A stretch of 64,000 bases of DNA from Domibacillus sp. PGB-M46 (GTDB lineage Bacteria > Bacillota > Bacilli > Bacillales > Domibacillaceae), in contig NZ_JAKGCR010000012.1 of NCBI RefSeq assembly GCF_022668875.1, positions 43,027-107,026 of the forward strand. The letters run 5' to 3'. A model generated the notes under the pieces. It worked only from the letters and a program-made list of their open reading frames with translations. It did not search any database and had not been told where the DNA came from. Shown here piece by piece: positions 46,231-54,706 of the stretch. The position numbers were made by a program, and so were the translations under genes. How positions within the stretch are numbered: the stretch's first letter is position 1; every line of letters starts with the position of its first letter.

Positions 46231-46431
46231 TTAATAAAGCGAAAAAAACTGATAACGAGCTTTTCGTCCACAAAATCCGCATACCTTACCTTGGTATTTC
46301 ACCTTAGCAATGTGTGGAAGATGAACGACTTTCAAAGCCTCGGTTACATGTTTTTGACAACAATATTTTCCTGCCCCCGCTTGTCCAGTAGAATGCAAAA
46401 TTGATTCATTGTTAACAGCCAGCTTTTCCAT
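46231..46431 (-). CDS. small CxxC protein
   Basis: 66 residues from ATG at 46431 (GGAGG nine bases upstream; ATG at 46440 touches the site). It has GKYCCQKHV and VCGFCGRKARYQFFSLY, four cysteines plus a histidine fit for one zinc ion. It starts 40 bp after the CitMHS-type transporter gene, so is probably in its operon. The CGxCxxxA(R/K)Y(x)F end is like several small Bacillus proteins of unknown role. Confidence 0.65.
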   Translation of the reverse strand: MEKLAVNNESILHSTGQAGAGKYCCQKHVTEALKVVHLPHIAKVKYQGKVCGFCGRKARYQFFSLY

Positions 46432-46469
46432 GTTCGTCATCCTCCACCCATCTTGATGTTTTGCTATTG

Positions 46470-47801
46470 TTATAAAGCAATAGTTCCTTGGAATATACCT
46501 ACAATAGTATAAATTAGCAGAATCCCTACAGACCATTTAGCAGCATGTTTATGGAGGTCTGACAGACTGATTCCTGTTATATGAGTTAATAAATAGACCG
46601 ATGCGACGAGCGGGCCCATAATACCGAATGATGTTCCGTATAAAGAAGCGGTTCCGAGTGATAGAGTATCGATCCCGTACGCAGCAGCCGTTTCGGCCAG
46701 TACCGGCAAAATACCGAAATAAAATCCGTCAGGTCCGATCAAAAAGAGCGCAGGAGCACTAACCACGGCAGTAATTAGTCCCATAAAGGCGCCAAGGTCT
46801 GTCGGAATAATTGCCACCAATGATTGAGCCATAGACTCAGAAATAGGCGTGCCTTTAAAAATTCCTGAGAAAATCCCCGCAGCCAGTACCATGCATACAA
46901 CAGCCAGTGCATTGGGCGCGTGAGCTGCCAGCCGCTCCCGCTGATCATTAAGAACCGGATAATTAATCAATAGGCCAAGTGCTGTACCTATGATAAAGAG
47001 AACAGCAGCCGGCAGCCATTCTAGTACAATTGCAACCATAATAACTGTAGATAAAAGGAAATTGACCCAAATTAACTTTGGACGCTTTAAATTCGAATCT
47101 GCAGAAGGAATGTTTTCAATTGTTGCGCTTTCGATCGCTGCATCTTTGATTTTAGCTGTCTGCATCGGAATAAAATCAATGTTTTCTTTTTTGCATCGAG
47201 CACGTTCTTTTAAGCCGATAAAATAGGCAACCCCAATAACATATAGCAAACTAATCAGCATTCCTGGCAACATTTGAAGATATAGCTGAGTCGGGTCAAG
47301 CTTTAATACGCTCGCTACCCTTCCCGCAGGACCGCCCCATGGAACTAGCGTGGTAATCCCAATTTGCATGATTGTAATCGAAGCCAGAATAATCGGGCTG
47401 ATGCCGAGCTTCTTATATAATGGAAGAAACGCTGTCACAACGATCATCATTGTGGTAGATCCATCGCCGTCAAATCCGATTAACCCGGCTAGCACAGCGG
47501 TTCCAACAATGATTTTCAGAGGGTCACCTTTGGCCAACTGGATGATCTTTGATGTCAGGGGATCAAATAATCCCGTATCCAGCATGATGCCAAAGTACAT
47601 AATGGCAAACAGCAGGAGAACCGCGGTAGGCGCTACTCCCAGGATCCCTTCCATCATTAACTCTCCTAATTCAGGGCCGAATCCCCCTATCAACCCATAC
47701 ACAATAGGTACAATGGTTAAGCCGATAAATGGCGAAATACGCTTTGTCATAATTAGAAACAAAAAGGTGAAAACCATGGCAAACCCCAAAATAGACAACA
47801 T
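46470..47801 (-). CDS. CitMHS family carboxylate:metal transporter
   Basis: 443 residues, ATG after GGAGGAAT, with about 12 membrane helices. TMLSILGFAMVFTFLFLIMT start, GLIGFDGDGSTTMMIVVTAF and the helix IGITTLVPWGGPAGRVA are typical of CitM/CitH, which import citrate complexed with Mg2+ or Ca2+. Downstream of a CoA-transferase and HMG-CoA-lyase-type genes, its substrate may instead be another di/tricarboxylate such as 3-hydroxy-3-methylglutarate or citramalate. Confidence 0.9.
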   Translation of the reverse strand: MLSILGFAMVFTFLFLIMTKRISPFIGLTIVPIVYGLIGGFGPELGELMMEGILGVAPTAVLLLFAIMYFGIMLDTGLFDPLTSKIIQLAKGDPLKIIVGTAVLAGLIGFDGDGSTTMMIVVTAFLPLYKKLGISPIILASITIMQIGITTLVPWGGPAGRVASVLKLDPTQLYLQMLPGMLISLLYVIGVAYFIGLKERARCKKENIDFIPMQTAKIKDAAIESATIENIPSADSNLKRPKLIWVNFLLSTVIMVAIVLEWLPAAVLFIIGTALGLLINYPVLNDQRERLAAHAPNALAVVCMVLAAGIFSGIFKGTPISESMAQSLVAIIPTDLGAFMGLITAVVSAPALFLIGPDGFYFGILPVLAETAAAYGIDTLSLGTASLYGTSFGIMGPLVASVYLLTHITGISLSDLHKHAAKWSVGILLIYTIVGIFQGTIAL

Positions 47802-47967
47802 ATGCTTTATTCCTCCCCACGCCCGTTTTTGTTACCGCTTTCAAAAGTTCGTGAAATTCAAACCGGCTTAACCGTACCCCTTATCCAAATTTCTGATTGC
47901 CTTTCTACCGAGAGCGACAAAAAGGCAATGATCAATAGGTTTAACATTCTTAAGTCACTTTGAATAA

Positions 47968-49128
47968 TTATTTAGGCTGAGTTAATTTTTGACCAATGAC
48001 TTCTTCGTTATGCTGTCCTAATTCAGGGCCAATCCATTCAATGCTGCCCGGCGTTTCAGATAGTTTTGGCACGATCCCAGGTACGAGCACCTGCTCCCCA
48101 TCAGGCAATGTCACAGTTTGCAACATATCCCGCGCTTGAAATTGCTCATCATTCACGATATCTTCAATGCTGTAGATAGGGCCTACCGGCACTCCAGCTG
48201 CATCAAGAATACTTTGCACTTCTTTTTGTGTGTGGCGCTTTGTCCATTCTTCAATTACTTGGTCTAAGTATTCTGCATTTTCGGCCCGTCCCTGATTATT
48301 TAAATATACTGGGTTTTCAGCAAAGTCGGGGCGTCCAATCGCTACCGCGAACCGCTTAAAGATGCTATCACTGTTTGCAGCAATGACAATGTACTTCCCA
48401 TCAGCGCATAAATACGTGTTAGATGGGGCAATGCCTTCCAATGTAGCACCTGTCCGTTCTCGCACAATCCCTTTCATGTCGTACTCCGGCAGGACACCCT
48501 CCAATAAAGAAAAAACAGATTCTGTCAATGCAACATCCACACACTGCCCTCTTTTTAGTGGATCCATATCTCTAGCTCTCAATGCCATTAAAGTGCCATT
48601 TACCGCGTACAGACCTGCAATTGAATCTCCAACAGCTAATCCAACACGGACTGGCGGGCGGTCAGGGAATCCTGTCAGGTAGCGAAGACCACCCATTGAT
48701 TCAGCAACGCTCCCAAAACCTACTTTGTCACGATAAGGTCCCGTTTGGCCGTATCCGGAAATTCGAGTCATAATGAGGCTTGGATTTATTTTTTTTAAGT
48801 CTTCATAGCCAATTCCCCATCTTTCGAGCGTGCCTGGGCGGAAATTTTCAATAATGACATCCGCATCTTTTGCTAGCTCCCGGACCATTTCCTGTCCTTC
48901 TTCTTCGCGAAGGTTAAGTGTAATTGATTTTTTATTCCGTGCATGTACATACCACCAGAGGGAAGTCCCTTTGTGCATAACACGCCAGTTACGAAGGGAG
49001 TCTCCGTTCTTCGGATCCTCTACTTTAATAACTTCCGCACCAAATTCCCCAAAAATCTTTCCTGCAAATGGAGCTGCTACAAAGTTCCCTAATTCTAGTA
49101 CTTTAATGCCTTCTAAAGGTTTTTTCAT
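47968..49128 (-). CDS. CaiB/BaiF family (class III) CoA-transferase
   Basis: 386 residues from ATG at 49128 (GGGAG at four bases). MKKPLEGIKVLELGNFVAAP start, GAEVIKVEDPKNGDSLRNWR with the catalytic-type Asp in ...DVIIENFRPGTLERWG, and GYGQTGPYRDKVGFGSVAES. Such enzymes move CoA between carboxylic acids through an aspartyl thioester. The neighbours (HMG-CoA-lyase family, CitMHS transporter, GntR) suggest activation of a branched dicarboxylate, as human SUGCT does for 3-hydroxy-3-methylglutarate. Confidence 0.9.
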   Translation of the reverse strand: MKKPLEGIKVLELGNFVAAPFAGKIFGEFGAEVIKVEDPKNGDSLRNWRVMHKGTSLWWYVHARNKKSITLNLREEEGQEMVRELAKDADVIIENFRPGTLERWGIGYEDLKKINPSLIMTRISGYGQTGPYRDKVGFGSVAESMGGLRYLTGFPDRPPVRVGLAVGDSIAGLYAVNGTLMALRARDMDPLKRGQCVDVALTESVFSLLEGVLPEYDMKGIVRERTGATLEGIAPSNTYLCADGKYIVIAANSDSIFKRFAVAIGRPDFAENPVYLNNQGRAENAEYLDQVIEEWTKRHTQKEVQSILDAAGVPVGPIYSIEDIVNDEQFQARDMLQTVTLPDGEQVLVPGIVPKLSETPGSIEWIGPELGQHNEEVIGQKLTQPK

Positions 49129-49220
49129 TAGGCTCCCACCCTTCATTTATTCACTTCTTTTCTTTGATCCTAAGCTCCATACAATAACAAAGATAATTTT
49201 ATTTTACTGAATATTCTGAT

Positions 49221-49231
49221 AATGTATACAA
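49221..49231. promoter_or_regulatory. GntR-type operator before the CoA-transferase gene
   Basis: AATGTATACAA, with the same wider context (GA-C/T-AATGTATACAAA) as the site before gntR. TTGTATACA-type palindromes are bound by FCD-class GntR regulators. Confidence 0.65.
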
Positions 49232-49262
49232 ACTAAATCAAAATTTACTATTCTTATATCTC

Positions 49263-50147
49263 TTACACTGTTTTGGTTAAAACTTTCGAGTTGCTTAACA
49301 ATTGAGGAAACTCAATATCTAATTTCTTTAACTGTTCCAGATCTATTCCAGTTTTAATATTTTGCTGTTCTAAAAATGCTACCACACGACTTGCCTGAAT
49401 ATTTCCAGGAGACCCAGGGGCATATGGACATCCCCCCAGCCCAGCTTGCGCCACATCCACTAGATGGACACCAGCTTGTATTCCAGCCATAACATTTGCC
49501 AGTCCATATCCATACGTGTCATGCAAATGAAGGCCAATCGGAACATCCAGGAATTTCTCTGCCAAACGGCTGCAGTATTCATATACCTGTCTTGGTGTTG
49601 CTTTGCCAATTGTATCTCCCAAGCCTAACTCATTAACGCCATGATTGACCAGATGCTCCGCCACTCTTTCCACTTCTGAGTACGGTACAACTCCGGCAAA
49701 CGGACAAACAAATGCAGTCGAAATGGCACCAATTGTTTTTCTGCCTTCTTTGTTGGTTATTTCGATTAACTCTTTTATTTCTTCTAAGGATTGATCTGTC
49801 GTCTTATTCAAATTTGCCTGGTTATGCTCTGTACTTGCAGAAAGAAAGAAAAGTGCATTATGGATTTTTGACTTTAGAAATCTGTCTAACCCTCTTTTAT
49901 TCGGAACAAGTGCTTCATATTCTACACCAGGAGACATTGGTAAGTTCTGTCCTAATTCATCGGCATCTTGCATAGCAGGAACCCATTTTGGATGAACAAA
50001 AGATGTAACTTCCAAGCGGTCAAACCCTGCCTCAATTAAATTTTTTATTTTATTGATCTTTTGATCCGTTTCTACAAATACAGCTTCGTTTTGTAACCCG
50101 TCTCTCAATGTGACATCACGAATTTTAAGTTTTTCTGGAAAAATCAT
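49263..50147 (-). CDS. hydroxymethylglutaryl-CoA lyase family protein
   Basis: 294 residues from ATG at 50147 (GGAG upstream; GTG at 50156 is too close). IRDVTLRDGLQNEAVFVETD is the DRE-TIM signature, TSFVHPKWVPAMQDADEL follows, GLHLHDTYGYGLANVMAG carries the metal histidines and AGLGGCPYAPGSPGN the catalytic cysteine loop. HMG-CoA lyase gives acetyl-CoA and acetoacetate; it also ends leucine catabolism. No leucine genes are here, so with the CoA-transferase it may degrade free 3-hydroxy-3-methylglutarate. Confidence 0.9.
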   Translation of the reverse strand: MIFPEKLKIRDVTLRDGLQNEAVFVETDQKINKIKNLIEAGFDRLEVTSFVHPKWVPAMQDADELGQNLPMSPGVEYEALVPNKRGLDRFLKSKIHNALFFLSASTEHNQANLNKTTDQSLEEIKELIEITNKEGRKTIGAISTAFVCPFAGVVPYSEVERVAEHLVNHGVNELGLGDTIGKATPRQVYEYCSRLAEKFLDVPIGLHLHDTYGYGLANVMAGIQAGVHLVDVAQAGLGGCPYAPGSPGNIQASRVVAFLEQQNIKTGIDLEQLKKLDIEFPQLLSNSKVLTKTV

Positions 50148-50206
50148 AGCGGCCACTCTCCATTTGTAAATTTTTCAGCATGCCTATGCTTTGTAAAGTG
50201 ATAGGA

Positions 50207-50902
50207 TTAATATTTATCCTCTTTAGCACTCGAGTACATGGAAGTATAAAACTGATAATCACGCTGAATATGTACTCTCATTAACTCCTCTGCTGCTTTT
50301 CCATCCTGAGTTTGAATTGCTTGCCATATCGCCTGGTGTTCTACAGCACCCTCTTCTATTCGCAGAGGGATGTTTAAAACGGCATTTCGATAAAAAGAAA
50401 TTAATGAATTTAACTGATTCATCATCTTCACTAAATATGGGTTTTCACTAGCCTCTACAATTAAAGAATGAAATTGACTGCTTATGCTTTTTAACTTTTC
50501 AAGATCTTTTTTCTCAACCATTAGATTCATTTCATCTACTATAATTGACAAACGGTCACGCTGTTTGTCGCTCATACGTAAAGCGGCATAATAGGCTGCA
50601 GTAGGCTCCAAACTTAATCGGCATTCATAAAGGTATTTAAAATCTGAAAAAGTTGCGCGATACACTCTTACTCCGCCTCTCGGACTTACGGAAACCAACC
50701 CATCACTGTTTAGCCTGCGAATTGCCTCCCGAATCGGACTTCTGCTGACACCCGTTTCCTGAGAAATTCTTTCTTCCACAATTCGCTGGCCAGGCGGTAT
50801 GTTTCCGCTTACAATTTGTTCGTGTAAATATTCATACACCTGGTTTTGAAGAGTTTGAGACTGAGCTATCTTTGAATTCAACTTTATCACACCCGTAGTC
50901 AT
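50207..50902 (-). CDS. GntR family regulator, FCD subclass
   Basis: 231 residues. Winged HTH ~20-85 (VYEYLHEQIVSGNIPPGQRI, SRSPIREAIRRLNSDGLV) and an all-helical FCD ligand domain (~95-220) with the metal/ligand pattern FHSLIVEAS and EHQAIWQAIQ. It is followed by the HMG-CoA-lyase gene (59 bp). The operator AATGTATACAA occurs before its own start and before the CoA-transferase gene, so it probably represses this set until the substrate or its CoA ester binds. Confidence 0.9.
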   Translation of the reverse strand: MTTGVIKLNSKIAQSQTLQNQVYEYLHEQIVSGNIPPGQRIVEERISQETGVSRSPIREAIRRLNSDGLVSVSPRGGVRVYRATFSDFKYLYECRLSLEPTAAYYAALRMSDKQRDRLSIIVDEMNLMVEKKDLEKLKSISSQFHSLIVEASENPYLVKMMNQLNSLISFYRNAVLNIPLRIEEGAVEHQAIWQAIQTQDGKAAEELMRVHIQRDYQFYTSMYSSAKEDKY

Positions 50903-50913
50903 AATTTTCAGAC

Positions 50914-50924
50914 AATGTATACAA
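50914..50924. promoter_or_regulatory. GntR-type operator, autoregulatory
   Basis: AATGTATACAA 12 bp upstream of the gntR start. Beyond it, 50930-51220 shows no gene and no other clear signal except a GCGTTAAAG motif near 51200. Confidence 0.65.
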
Positions 50925-51223
50925 AAATGTTTGAAACAATAATTATTCGAACAGTTCTTATCTTATAACAAATTTCTACCTTTGACTACAGGATTTTTAA
51001 AAGTTTTCCCAGTTCTCAAAAATGTTTTTCTTTTTATAGATATCTTCCTCCCTCTCCTTTATCCAATGTGCAAATAGTGTTATTAAACCAATTTAATAGC
51101 CACTTTGCTCATTTTTCTAAATATTATAACAAGTTTTTCGTGCCTGCAAGACTATACACAAAAGCGTTTTATCGGTGCATCATATATCTTTCACCGCGTT
51201 AAAGCAAAAAAATATTGTTGAAA

Positions 51224-51260
51224 AACAAAGAGCGTGTGGGCATGCCGCATCGCTCTTTGC
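51224..51260 (-). terminator. terminator of the Ntn-hydrolase gene
   Basis: CAAAGAGCG pairs with CGCTCTTTG over 17 bases. On the minus strand it is followed by TTTTTC. Confidence 0.8.
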
Positions 51261-51261
51261 T

Positions 51262-51903
51262 TTAGATATCCAGTTTCATTTGTTTAACTTTGATGGATCC
51301 ATTTTTATTAATATCAATTTCAAATAAACCCTGCTTGGATAAAAAGATCGCATACGCATTTTTACTGACTTTCTCGTTGTTTATCTGGCGGATCGCCGAA
51401 GAGAATTTTCGTATGAAGTAATTGATATCTGTCCTTGAAACATCTACTTCGTTCATTAAATAACTGCGCAGGTACATCATTTCTGTATTTGGAAATGTTT
51501 TATAAAAAAAATCAATAGAGCTGCTTTTTTGAAAATGGTCATCTGAGGAATAATACGTAACACGAAGCATGCCGCCTTCAGTAAACCCGGCTAGTATGTA
51601 AACAGTTGCATAATCCTGTCCAGGGTACGATTTTTTAAACAGCTCTAATGAATGTTTAAATAATTTTTGGGATTGTGCTTCAATCTCTTCAAAAGAATTT
51701 GCGTTAAGAGAAAATAATTTTAATTCTTCTATAGCCATATCAATGACATTTTTAACACCCGCAAAGGCAAAGATAACATTTTGGTTCAAGGCGATTATTT
51801 TCTTTTCATTATCGCTGAAGTTATTCGTTCCTCTATAGGTTATTCTTTTATCGGCCATTATCAAAATACCGTTTTCGAACTGCTTCCCAATCAATGCTGT
51901 CAT
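51262..51903 (-). CDS. proteasome-beta-like Ntn hydrolase
   Basis: 213 residues from ATG at 51903 (AAGGGG upstream). After Met removal the chain would start TALIGKQFENGILIMADKRI. Counting from this threonine, Asp is at 17 and Lys at 33 (SDNEKKIIAL), exactly the Thr1/Asp17/Lys33 set of 20S proteasome beta subunits and HslV. VIFAFAGVKN fits the following core strand. It is shorter than Anbu and longer than HslV (~175). No ATPase partner is next to it. It could be a self-compartmentalising peptidase or an amidohydrolase. Confidence 0.75.
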   Translation of the reverse strand: MTALIGKQFENGILIMADKRITYRGTNNFSDNEKKIIALNQNVIFAFAGVKNVIDMAIEELKLFSLNANSFEEIEAQSQKLFKHSLELFKKSYPGQDYATVYILAGFTEGGMLRVTYYSSDDHFQKSSSIDFFYKTFPNTEMMYLRSYLMNEVDVSRTDINYFIRKFSSAIRQINNEKVSKNAYAIFLSKQGLFEIDINKNGSIKVKQMKLDI

Positions 51904-52096
51904 AATGTACCCCTTCAGAATTAAATAATGCCCTACCATTAATGCTAAAGAGCAGCATTTGGAGTAGGGCTTTTACACATATCTTATCATAAACCGGCTT
52001 CTTCTGAAGGTTTGCAGTTTTTTTAAGAGGGCAACTACTTAAGCGTTGCAGCCATCGATTAAACATTTTTCATTATAATTTCTTTTTTTTATATGG

Positions 52097-52342
52097 TTAC
52101 ACTACTTCTTCCTGTTTAAGGCCAGCTACATGCTGGTCAATTTTTTCATAAAGTTCATCCGGATCATCGGCAACAATGTTTTCACCATTTACAAGCGCGA
52201 ATGGTTCCATTAAGCATTGCCCACAGTACAACAAGCATCTTTCCTCAATAACCTCCAAGTCGCTGCGCTCCATTAATTTTTCTTTGGTCGCTTCTAACTC
52301 ATCTTCAAAATTGCAAGGACAGAACTTGACGTTAATTTTCAT
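52097..52342 (-). CDS. DUF1450 (YuzB-like) protein
   Basis: 81 residues. It has the full family pattern: VKFCPCNFEDELEATKEKLM, then ERCLLYCGQCLMEPFALVNG and DDPDELYEKIDQHV. The CxxCGxC core recalls thioredoxin-like ferredoxins. Function unknown. It is divergent from the HPPD gene across the regulated promoter module. Confidence 0.85.
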   Translation of the reverse strand: MKINVKFCPCNFEDELEATKEKLMERSDLEVIEERCLLYCGQCLMEPFALVNGENIVADDPDELYEKIDQHVAGLKQEEVV

Positions 52343-52423
52343 GGTTAACTCCCCCTTGTTTTGATTGCCAACATTTTAAGTGGATATGTAAAAAAGATGC
52401 AAGAGTGCGCTCAAACGCGTATA

Positions 52424-52523
52424 TGCTTTAATGCGGTAAAATGCTGACGCCGCAAAGACTAAACGCGTTAAAAGGCGTGTTTGCGCGGTGAATTTTTATG
52501 TATTATGATGTGAACCATCACAG
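52424..52523 (+). promoter_or_regulatory. promoter module of the homogentisate operon, shared with the phenylalanine dehydrogenase gene
   Basis: The ungapped partner of 41781-41880. Promoter TTGCGC (52481-52486), 17 bp, TATGAT (52504-52509). The identical block CGCGTTAAAA is at 52463-52472, and TGCTTTAATGCGGTAAAAT lies upstream. CAAACGCG and CGCG/TTTGCGCG elements add a dyad here. Confidence 0.75.
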
Positions 52524-52579
52524 ACAGTAAATTTCGAAAATTCTGTTTGTTTAATAAAAAATTAAAGGGAGCGGTAAAA

Positions 52580-53701
52580 ATGGCAGAAAAAATGGTTGCA
52601 GCACCTAAAGCAAAAAAAGAAGAATTGTTTCCAGTAAAAAATGTTCACTACGTTGAAATTTATACTGGCAATGCAAAACAAGCAGCTTATTATTACGCAA
52701 AGGCATTCGGCTTTAAGCTTGTAGCCTACAGAGGGTTGGAAACTGGGTCACGTGATCGTGTTTCTTACGTTATGGAACAGGGTGCCATTCGATTAGTGTT
52801 AACAGGTTCTCTATCTGATCAAACTGACATATCAACTTTTACTAAACTCCATGGTGAAGGTGTAAAAGATATCGCCCTTCTTGTAAAAGATTTAGAAAAG
52901 ACCTATAAGGGAGCCATTGAACGCGGCGGCATCGCCATTCGTGAACCATGGGTAGAAGAAGATGAAAATGGAAAAGTGAGAAAAGCAATCTTAGGCACAT
53001 ACGGAGATACCATTCATACACTTGTTGAACCGATTGATTATAAAGGCGTTTTTATGCCTGGCTATGAAGCACGTGAAGATATTTATAATGCCCAGTCTTC
53101 AGGCTTAATCGGCGTTGATCATCTTGTTGGCAACGTAGAAGTGATGGAAGAATGGACGAACTATTATGAAAGCGTATTCGGATTTACGGTTCTGAAACAT
53201 TTTGATGATGAAGACATTTCAACTGAATATTCTGCTTTGATGTCTAAAGTGATGATGAATGGAACAGGCCGCATTAAATTCCCAATCAATGAGCCGGCAG
53301 AAGGAAAACGCAAATCGCAAATTCAAGAGTATTTAGATTACTACAATGGACCAGGGGTACAGCATCTTGCCCTTTTGACAAATGACATCATTGGCACGGT
53401 AGCCGCTTTAAGAGAAAACGGGGTTGAATTTTTACAGACGCCTGACACTTACTACGAAGATCTTGCTAATCGTGTAGGCGATATCGACGAAGATGTAAAG
53501 CGTCTACAAGATTTGAATATTCTTGTTGATCGCGATGATGAAGGCTATTTGCTTCAAATTTTCACAAAGCCTCTCGTAGACCGCCCTACTATGTTTATTG
53601 AAATCATTCAGCGTAAAGGTGCGCTTGGTTTCGGAGACGGGAATTTTAAGGCGCTGTTCGAATCTATTGAACGTGAGCAGGAACTCCGCGGAAACATCTA
53701 A
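52580..53701 (+). CDS. hppD: 4-hydroxyphenylpyruvate dioxygenase
   Basis: 373 residues from ATG at 52580 (AAGGGAG upstream). It converts 4-hydroxyphenylpyruvate to homogentisate. The non-heme iron ligands are His181 (GVDHLVGNV), His262 (GVQHLALLTNDI) and Glu341 (MFIEIIQRKG). C-terminal GFGDGNFKALFESIEREQ is the substrate-gating helix of HPPD. It heads an operon with an unknown gene, fumarylacetoacetase and homogentisate dioxygenase and follows the promoter module shared with the phenylalanine dehydrogenase gene. Confidence 0.95.
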   Translation: MAEKMVAAPKAKKEELFPVKNVHYVEIYTGNAKQAAYYYAKAFGFKLVAYRGLETGSRDRVSYVMEQGAIRLVLTGSLSDQTDISTFTKLHGEGVKDIALLVKDLEKTYKGAIERGGIAIREPWVEEDENGKVRKAILGTYGDTIHTLVEPIDYKGVFMPGYEAREDIYNAQSSGLIGVDHLVGNVEVMEEWTNYYESVFGFTVLKHFDDEDISTEYSALMSKVMMNGTGRIKFPINEPAEGKRKSQIQEYLDYYNGPGVQHLALLTNDIIGTVAALRENGVEFLQTPDTYYEDLANRVGDIDEDVKRLQDLNILVDRDDEGYLLQIFTKPLVDRPTMFIEIIQRKGALGFGDGNFKALFESIEREQELRGNI

Positions 53702-53764
53702 ATCTAATCCGGTCACGCCAGGGCTTTCCTGGTGTGACTTCCTTTCATGGGAGGTGTGAGGCTA

Positions 53765-54706
53765 TTGTTAACAAAAATAAATGTAAAGTGGGAAGAAGCC
53801 GCTGTCAGTCATTTCATGACGGAGCTCATTGATTATGCAGGACTGTTTCCTCCGGCAGCACTTCCGCTTGCTGAAGCCATTTCAAACTATCATTCTTATA
53901 TCCATGGTTCTGACAGCTGGATGCTGGGCCCTTTTGTTATTCCTGCTTCACGATTGAACGAACTTCAGCCTTTTGCAGTACAGTTTAATGACCAGTATCC
54001 ACTGCGGTTGACCGTTATCTTATCGAAATCAGAAGCAATTGAAAAAGAGATCGAGGCCATGAATCTCTTCTTAGAAACATATAATACGGCCGGTACCATT
54101 GAAGCAGTTGAAATTCCGCTTCCTGAAAAAGTTGATTTTTCGTTTCTAAAAAAACTGGAACAGTACACAGAAGATTATCCTGTTTATTGTGAAATGACCG
54201 GAACGAATCAAGAGATTCTGCGAACATTGGATACGGTCTCTTCGCTTAATCAAATTTCTTCAAAAAGCATCGGTGTTAAAATGCGCATGGGCGGTATTAC
54301 AGCTGACTTATTTCCATCTGCTGAGCGTGCTGCTTTCATTATTCATGAAACCCAAAAAAGAGGGCTGGCTATTAAATTTACAGCAGGCCTTCACCATCCA
54401 ATCCGTCAATATCGAAATGAAGTTGAAACAAAAATGCATGGATTTGTGAATGTCTTTACGGCTTCCATTATGGCCTATTGCCATTCAATTAATATAGATA
54501 CCATTCAGGATATTTTACTAGATGAAGATCCTGCAAACTTTTCATTTACAAAAGAGGCTCTTTCCTGGCGCCATTTTACAGTCACCTCGGCTGAAATCGA
54601 CAAAGCCCGCACTTTATTTGCGGCTTCATACGGAAGCTGCAGCTTTGATGAGCCCCGGGAAGAACTAGGAGAGCTGACTATTTTTCAAGGGGAGGCAGTA
54701 CAATGA
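53765..54706 (+). CDS. conserved unknown protein of the homogentisate operon
   Basis: 313 residues from TTG at 53765 (GGGAGG ten bases upstream; ATG at 53747 has no site). Its stop overlaps the fumarylacetoacetase start (ATGA). It has a TIM-barrel-like rhythm and conserved-looking blocks: DYAGLFPPAALPLAEAISNY, IPASRLNEL, VKMRMGGITADLFPS, IKFTAGLHHPIR and MHGFVNVFTAS. No maleylacetoacetate isomerase gene is present in this operon, and Bacillus lacks glutathione, so this protein is a candidate for that step or an accessory one. I recall such proteins beside fah genes but no proven function. Confidence 0.75.
   Translation: MLTKINVKWEEAAVSHFMTELIDYAGLFPPAALPLAEAISNYHSYIHGSDSWMLGPFVIPASRLNELQPFAVQFNDQYPLRLTVILSKSEAIEKEIEAMNLFLETYNTAGTIEAVEIPLPEKVDFSFLKKLEQYTEDYPVYCEMTGTNQEILRTLDTVSSLNQISSKSIGVKMRMGGITADLFPSAERAAFIIHETQKRGLAIKFTAGLHHPIRQYRNEVETKMHGFVNVFTASIMAYCHSINIDTIQDILLDEDPANFSFTKEALSWRHFTVTSAEIDKARTLFAASYGSCSFDEPREELGELTIFQGEAVQ

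Noticed and set aside
51848..52066. 72-codon minus-strand frame upstream of the Ntn-hydrolase gene
   Set aside because: It overlaps the start of the better-supported gene in another frame and has no ribosome site.
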